A stretch of 62,684 bases of DNA from Gammaproteobacteria bacterium (GTDB lineage: Bacteria; Pseudomonadota; Gammaproteobacteria; Enterobacterales; Neiellaceae), in contig JAFOOX010000028.1 in assembly GCA_017425245.1 (NCBI GenBank), forward strand, positions 1 to 62,684, read 5' to 3'. Of this stretch, positions 59,606 through 62,684 are shown piece by piece (the stretch's first letter is position 1; the number at the start of each line of letters is the position of its first letter). Under the pieces are notes generated by a model. It worked only from the letters and a program-made list of their open reading frames with translations. It ran no database searches and was not told the DNA's origin. The position numbers were made by a program, and so were the translations under genes.

Positions 59606-59974
59606 ATGCGAACCATCTATATGCACCCGGGCCAAAACCTGCCGCAAGCCGCAGCGCCAGCCGTTACCCAGCAGACAGCGGCGGCCCACAGCCGGGTGAT
59701 GAGTGACCACCTGAGCGCCCGGCTATCGACCCTGAACGGTGCCACCCGGGCGCTGCGCGAGCGGGGCCTGCGCATCCTGCGCCAAGAGCTGAACCTGCAC
59801 ATCGCTAGCGGCCCAGCAGCACTGGTTGAAGAGGAGCACATCGGCGCCCTCGATCGCCTGCTGGCCTCTGGCGAGTGCAAAGGCCGCCAGTTCCACACCG
59901 TGGATGGCGTCACCACCGCGTTCACCGTCTATCGCGGCGTGATCGTCAGCTGGAAGGAGAAGTGTCATGGCTGA
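59606..59974 (+). CDS. Early phage protein, unknown
   Basis: A 122-residue protein. ATG 59606 follows AAGGAG. A C-terminal module (ALVEEEHIGALDRLLASGEC, QFHTVDGVTTAFTVYRGVIV) is compact, and the N-terminal part is helical. It overlaps the DUF3164 gene by 8 bases. I do not recognise it. Confidence 0.65.
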   Translation: MRTIYMHPGQNLPQAAAPAVTQQTAAAHSRVMSDHLSARLSTLNGATRALRERGLRILRQELNLHIASGPAALVEEEHIGALDRLLASGECKGRQFHTVDGVTTAFTVYRGVIVSWKEKCHG

Positions 59975-60581
59975 GCAAATCCCGGAAGGGCACCGCCGCA
60001 ACGCCCTGGGCCATCTGGTGCCAGAGTCGCTGATCAAGCCTATCGACGCCCTGCGCGATGACTTGGTGCGCCAGCTGGTGCAGCTGGCCCGCCAGCAGCG
60101 CGAGGCACTGGCCGCATTCAAGGCCCGGGCGATGGCGGAGATCGCTGATTTCGTCGACCTCAGCGCCGCCGAGTATGGGGTGAAGTTCGGCGGCACCAGA
60201 GGCAATGTCTGCCTGACCTCCTACGACGGCCGCTACAAGGTTGAACGCGCCGTTGGCGATCACCGCATCTTTGATGAACGCATCCAGGCAGCCAAGACGC
60301 TGCTGGATGCCTGCATCGAGCGCTGGTGTTCCGAAGGCGCTCACCCTCACATCCGTACCCTGGTTGAACACGCCTTCCGCGTGAACAAGCAGGGCCACAT
60401 TGACGTCAACGAAGTGCTGGGCCTGCGCCAGCTCGCTATTGACGACCAGGACTGGAAATCAGCGATGGATGCCATCGCCGACTCCATTCAGGTGACTGGC
60501 ACCAGCAGTTACCTGCGCATTTCCGAACGACAGGAAGACGGCCGCTACAAGCTGCTGCCCCTCGATATCGCCAAGCTCTAA
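59967..60581 (+). CDS. DUF3164 family early protein
   Basis: A 204-residue DUF3164 protein, common in the early regions of Mu-like phages: RNALGHLVPESLIKPIDALR, GGTRGNVCLTSYDGRYKVER, HIDVNEVLGLRQLAIDDQDW. It is soluble, with a helical N-terminus. Function unknown. It lies between the MuB operon partner and HU. Confidence 0.88.
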   Translation: MAEQIPEGHRRNALGHLVPESLIKPIDALRDDLVRQLVQLARQQREALAAFKARAMAEIADFVDLSAAEYGVKFGGTRGNVCLTSYDGRYKVERAVGDHRIFDERIQAAKTLLDACIERWCSEGAHPHIRTLVEHAFRVNKQGHIDVNEVLGLRQLAIDDQDWKSAMDAIADSIQVTGTSSYLRISERQEDGRYKLLPLDIAKL

Positions 60582-60611
60582 CCGCAACCTCTATATATAA
60601 GGAAGAGGACC

Positions 60612-60890
60612 ATGACCCAAGTAACCAAAGCCGAACTGATCGCCAACATCGCCACTGCCTCGGGCAACAGCAAAGCACACATCGAAGCGCTGCTGACACA
60701 ACTGGCCACCGAAGTGGCACTCCAGCTCAATGCCGGGCATGACGTAACGCTGCCGGGCATCGGCAAGCTTAGCGTTTCGGTACGTGCCGCCCGCGAGGGC
60801 CGCAATCCGAAGACTGGCGAGCCGATCACCATCAAAGCTGCCAAGCGGGTGAAGTTCAGCGCCACCAAAAGCCTGAAAGCAGTCCTGTAA
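60612..60890 (+). CDS. HU/IHF-family DNA-binding protein
   Basis: A 92-residue HU-family protein with the beta-arm region GKLSVSVRAAREGRNPKTGE and the typical VTKAELIANIATASGNSK start. HU bends DNA at the Mu ends and is normally a host factor for transposition, so a phage-encoded copy may support that step. ATG 60612 follows AGGAAGAGG. Confidence 0.93.
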   Translation: MTQVTKAELIANIATASGNSKAHIEALLTQLATEVALQLNAGHDVTLPGIGKLSVSVRAAREGRNPKTGEPITIKAAKRVKFSATKSLKAVL

Positions 60891-60964
60891 GCGAAACGCC
60901 GGGGCCGGTGCCCCGGTGTCTGTTGGCGGTGGTTCGCCAGCACTGATGAGCAGCCGAGGACACG

Positions 60965-61510
60965 ATGAGCGACAACCGCACCCGCCTGATCAAGCTGATC
61001 CATGTTGGCCGCCGAGAGCTGCTGCTAAGCGATGACGAGTATCGCGGCATTCTGGAGGCTGTGACCGGCAAAGACACCAGCAGCGCCTGCAATGAGCGCC
61101 AGCTGGACATGGTGTTGGCCGCTCTGAAACGCCAGGGCTTCAAGCCCAAGAGCAAGGCAGCCGTTGCCAAGGGCAAACGGATGAGCCCCGTCAGCACCGG
61201 CGATATCGTCGACAAGCTGCGCGCCATCTGGATCACCATGGCTAAGCAGGGTTTTGTTCGCGATGGCAGCGAAACAGCGCTCGATTCCTACGTCAACCGC
61301 ATGCTTAAGACCCGGAAAATGGGCGCGGTGACATCCGCCGCGTTCATGACCGGCAACCAAGCTGCAGCAGTGCTGGAAGATCTCAAGATGTGGCACCGCC
61401 GGTTGATGGTCGATGCGATGAAGGCCAACGGGGAGGTATTTGATACCAAGCTGCCCGGCTATGACGCCATCTGCAAAGGGTATGCGCGCCTGATGAAGGG
61501 CCAGCAATGA
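60965..61510 (+). CDS. GemA-type protein (Mu gp16, DUF1018)
   Basis: A 181-residue GemA/DUF1018 protein: LIKLIHVGRRELLLSDDEYR, GKDTSSACNERQLDMVLAAL, and the middle KLRAIWITMAKQGFVRDGSE with a Lys-rich linker. In Mu it alters host gene expression and DNA topology. It lies in the early-to-middle operon, 3' of HU, and overlaps the next gene by four bases. Confidence 0.92.
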   Translation: MSDNRTRLIKLIHVGRRELLLSDDEYRGILEAVTGKDTSSACNERQLDMVLAALKRQGFKPKSKAAVAKGKRMSPVSTGDIVDKLRAIWITMAKQGFVRDGSETALDSYVNRMLKTRKMGAVTSAAFMTGNQAAAVLEDLKMWHRRLMVDAMKANGEVFDTKLPGYDAICKGYARLMKGQQ

Positions 61511-62019
61511 AGCTTGGTCGCTGCCCGGTGTGCCACACCAACCTTCACCTGGATGCCATGGTGCAGGATGAGTGCGGCCGTCAGCTGCTGGGGCTGCTGG
61601 CGAAAGCCAATGGCCGCTTGAGCGCATCATTGGTGGGCTATCTGGCGCTGTTTCGTCCTGAAAAGCGCGATCTGGCCAATGACCGTGCGTTTGCACTGGC
61701 CAGCGAAGTGATGGCGATGCACAGCAACGAGCATGTGCTGGCCGACGCCCTTACTGAAACCCTGGAAAGCCTGCGCAAGAAGCGCCAGCAGGGCGATAAC
61801 CGGCCACTGGCCAACCATAACTATCTCAAGCAGGTGCTGACATCGCTGGTCGGAAGCGTCGCTACGCCAAAAGTAGGGAAGTTTGAGACACCGACACCGC
61901 AAAAAATCGACAACAACGCGCTGTTTCTGGCCGACCTTGAGCGTCGTGATCCTGATGCAGCCGTCCGATTCAAGGCCAACCTGGTCAAGATCAAGGGGGC
62001 CACGAATGGCGAAGGGTGA
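61507..62019 (+). CDS. Small Cys-motif early protein, unknown
   Basis: A 170-residue protein with an N-terminal CPVCHTNLHLDAMVQDECGR segment containing three Cys and two His that could bind zinc. A helical middle (LALFRPEKRDLANDRAFALA) and a polar C-terminus follow. It sits between GemA and Mor, as in other Mu-like phages, and overlaps both. Function unknown. Confidence 0.7.
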   Translation: MKLGRCPVCHTNLHLDAMVQDECGRQLLGLLAKANGRLSASLVGYLALFRPEKRDLANDRAFALASEVMAMHSNEHVLADALTETLESLRKKRQQGDNRPLANHNYLKQVLTSLVGSVATPKVGKFETPTPQKIDNNALFLADLERRDPDAAVRFKANLVKIKGATNGEG

Positions 62020-62398
62020 TATCCGGACGAGCGCAGTGCGCGCCCGCACCGCTGAGTTTCTCCTGCACCTCCACGCCCACCTGACCGAAGGCATGGTTCG
62101 CAATGGCCTGAAGCTAGAATCCGCCGAAACCATCGCCGATCACGTCATTGATGCAGTGCGGGAAGCGTTTGGCGGCGAACCGCTCTACATACCCAAGGGC
62201 ATCGGTATCGATGCCGTCCTAAAGCACCACGAAATCTACGCTGATTTCACAGGCCGTAACCACCATGTCCTGGTGCGCAAGTACGGTGTCTCGCTGCAGT
62301 GGGTCTATCACGTTGTGCGCACCGTCGGCCGAGCCCACAGTCGCCGTAATCAACCCGATCTGTTTGCCGGGATGCTGCCGGAAGAGCCCGAGGCATAA
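62006..62398 (+). CDS. Mor-type transcription activator
   Basis: A 130-residue protein of the Mor/C family. ATG 62006 lies inside the previous gene. The dimerisation part (FLLHLHAHLTEGMVRNGL, ETIADHVIDAVREAFGG) precedes GEPLYIPKG and the helix-turn-helix LVRKYGVSLQWVYHVVRT. It ends the early operon and probably activates the late promoters at 42031 and 50495, since no separate C activator was seen. Confidence 0.92.
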   Translation: MAKGDIRTSAVRARTAEFLLHLHAHLTEGMVRNGLKLESAETIADHVIDAVREAFGGEPLYIPKGIGIDAVLKHHEIYADFTGRNHHVLVRKYGVSLQWVYHVVRTVGRAHSRRNQPDLFAGMLPEEPEA

Positions 62399-62405
62399 AC
62401 GCAAA

Positions 62406-62430
62406 CAGGGGCCGAAGCCCCTGCGTTTAC
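62406..62430 (+). terminator. Terminator after Mor
   Basis: CAGGGGC-CGAA-GCCCCTG hairpin (62406-62423) followed by CGTTTACTTTTC. It ends the early transcript just before the phage end. Confidence 0.8.
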
Positions 62431-62499
62431 TTTTCACCGGCTGAAAAGGATTTTCCAAAACTCTCCCGCCTTTTCCCGTTCTTTCCCGCTTGATCCCAC

Positions 62500-62543
62500 C
62501 ATTTATCGCAGATCTACCCCTGTGTTTATCTCAGTTCTGATCA
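62500..62543 (-). repeat. Prophage end (Mu left-end equivalent)
   Basis: Read on the minus strand from 62543: TGATCAGAACTGAG, then TGCGATAAATGG at 62510-62499. The 11-bp TGCGATAAATG is inverted relative to 26629-26639 and at almost the same distance from the TG end. No 5-bp repeat of the flank GCTAT is found beside 26597. The bases 62431-62499 hold AT-rich tracts with GCGGGA repeats, likely further transposase sites. Confidence 0.65.
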
Positions 62544-62684
62544 GCTATCACCCTCGATATCCAGCCGCGATACGAAGTTCTCGTAGCCACTGAACATCAC
62601 CATCACCAACAACCCGCCCACCAGCGCGATATCGATCAGCGACAGCACCACCAGAATGAGATCGGACTCCTTGATGCTGAAAAC
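62541..62684 (-). pseudogene. yqhA: yqhA (UPF0114) fragment, cut by the prophage
   Basis: The minus strand encodes, from the window edge, [20 protein letters not shown], then [20 protein letters not shown], closely matching the middle of E. coli YqhA, a small inner-membrane UPF0114 protein. After LDIEGDS the frame stops, where the family normally continues for about 70 residues (WLGKMD...). The break coincides with the prophage end. The gene is also cut by the window edge, so only 47 codons are visible. The missing 3' part is not at the other prophage flank. Confidence 0.85.

Larger units (their letters stand above)
26597..62543. mobile_element. Mu-like transposable prophage (BcepMu-type layout, siphovirus-type tail)
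   Basis: A roughly 35.9-kb element carrying transposase, MuB, Ner-like, repressor, GemA, Mor, lysis, packaging, head and tail genes without obvious breaks. The low-coordinate boundary is set by similarity to the published Mu right end. TGTAGCGGCGCGCGAAAA begins at 26597, and CGATAAATG lies at the same distance (35 bases in) as in Mu. At the other end the inverted motif TGCGATAAATG occurs at 62500-62510, and the outermost fitting TG/CA is at 62543. Early genes run rightward and late genes leftward from the internal repressor, as in BcepMu. The tail lacks sheath and baseplate genes. Confidence 0.9.

Noticed and set aside
1..62684. CRISPR array, rRNA operon or riboswitch
   Set aside because: No regularly spaced repeats, rRNA sequence or known aptamer core was seen. 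The only tRNA-like signal is at 42714.

Overview
The window is about 62.7 kb of GC-rich DNA from a gammaproteobacterium. Housekeeping genes such as rnr-rlmB, endA, yqhA, a Cra-like regulator and PtsG-type transporters resemble those of Aeromonadales and Enterobacterales relatives. The genus cannot be fixed from the sequence alone. Roughly the first 26.6 kb is chromosome. From 26597 to about 62543 lies a complete-looking Mu-like transposable prophage, followed by a truncated chromosomal gene.

Chromosomal part. The window opens with an integron-cassette-like stretch (1-560), then rlmB and rnr on the minus strand, two overlapping NlpC/P60 lipoprotein hydrolases, a GH13 maltodextrin-active glycosidase, a decayed REP-type transposase remnant with hairpins, an AbgT-family transporter, a periplasmic binding-protein-like gene, a Fes-like esterase, a choice-of-anchor A protein with a PEP-CTERM tail, DUF2288 overlapping a MiaA paralogue, a small unknown gene, and a LacI/Cra-type regulator. 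The regulator is followed by two consecutive glucose-PTS modules. Each has an EIIA-HPr-EI triple fusion and a PtsG-type EIICB with an extra degenerate B-like domain. Then come endA, an SDR and a YfaZ-like outer-membrane protein.

Prophage part. The repressor sits internally at 53.5-53.9 kb. To its right, on the plus strand, lies the early operon: a Ner-like DNA-binding protein, small regulators, the MuA-type DDE transposase, MuB ATPase, DUF3164, HU, GemA and Mor. To its left, on the minus strand, is an AT-richer cargo block (DUF2513, a membrane protein, a stand-alone HsdR-N-like nuclease and a zinc-ribbon membrane protein). Beyond that come the lysis genes (endolysin, holin-like, Rz with nested Rz1), Mu-type DNA packaging and head genes (gp26-37 type), and finally a siphovirus-like tail with no sheath. 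This divergent layout is that of BcepMu, but the tail is like B3/D3112-type non-contractile phages, so the element is a mosaic. The low-coordinate end (26597) closely resembles the Mu right end, and a shared motif recurs inverted near 62510.

Regulation visible in sequence: an early promoter (TTGTCA-17-CATAAT) whose spacer is a perfect operator dyad; a dyad GTAAA-N4-TTTAC within a shared block of about 31 bp upstream of the lysis operon and of the protease-capsid operon, probably the Mor-activated late promoters; a terminator between tail-tube and tape-measure genes; and a family of CCAAAC/GTTTGG palindromes flanking the repressor and inside an early gene. A degenerate tRNA-like element sits antisense to the head genes. 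The prophage truncates yqhA on one side, yet the other flank is not the rest of yqhA, which points to a rearrangement.
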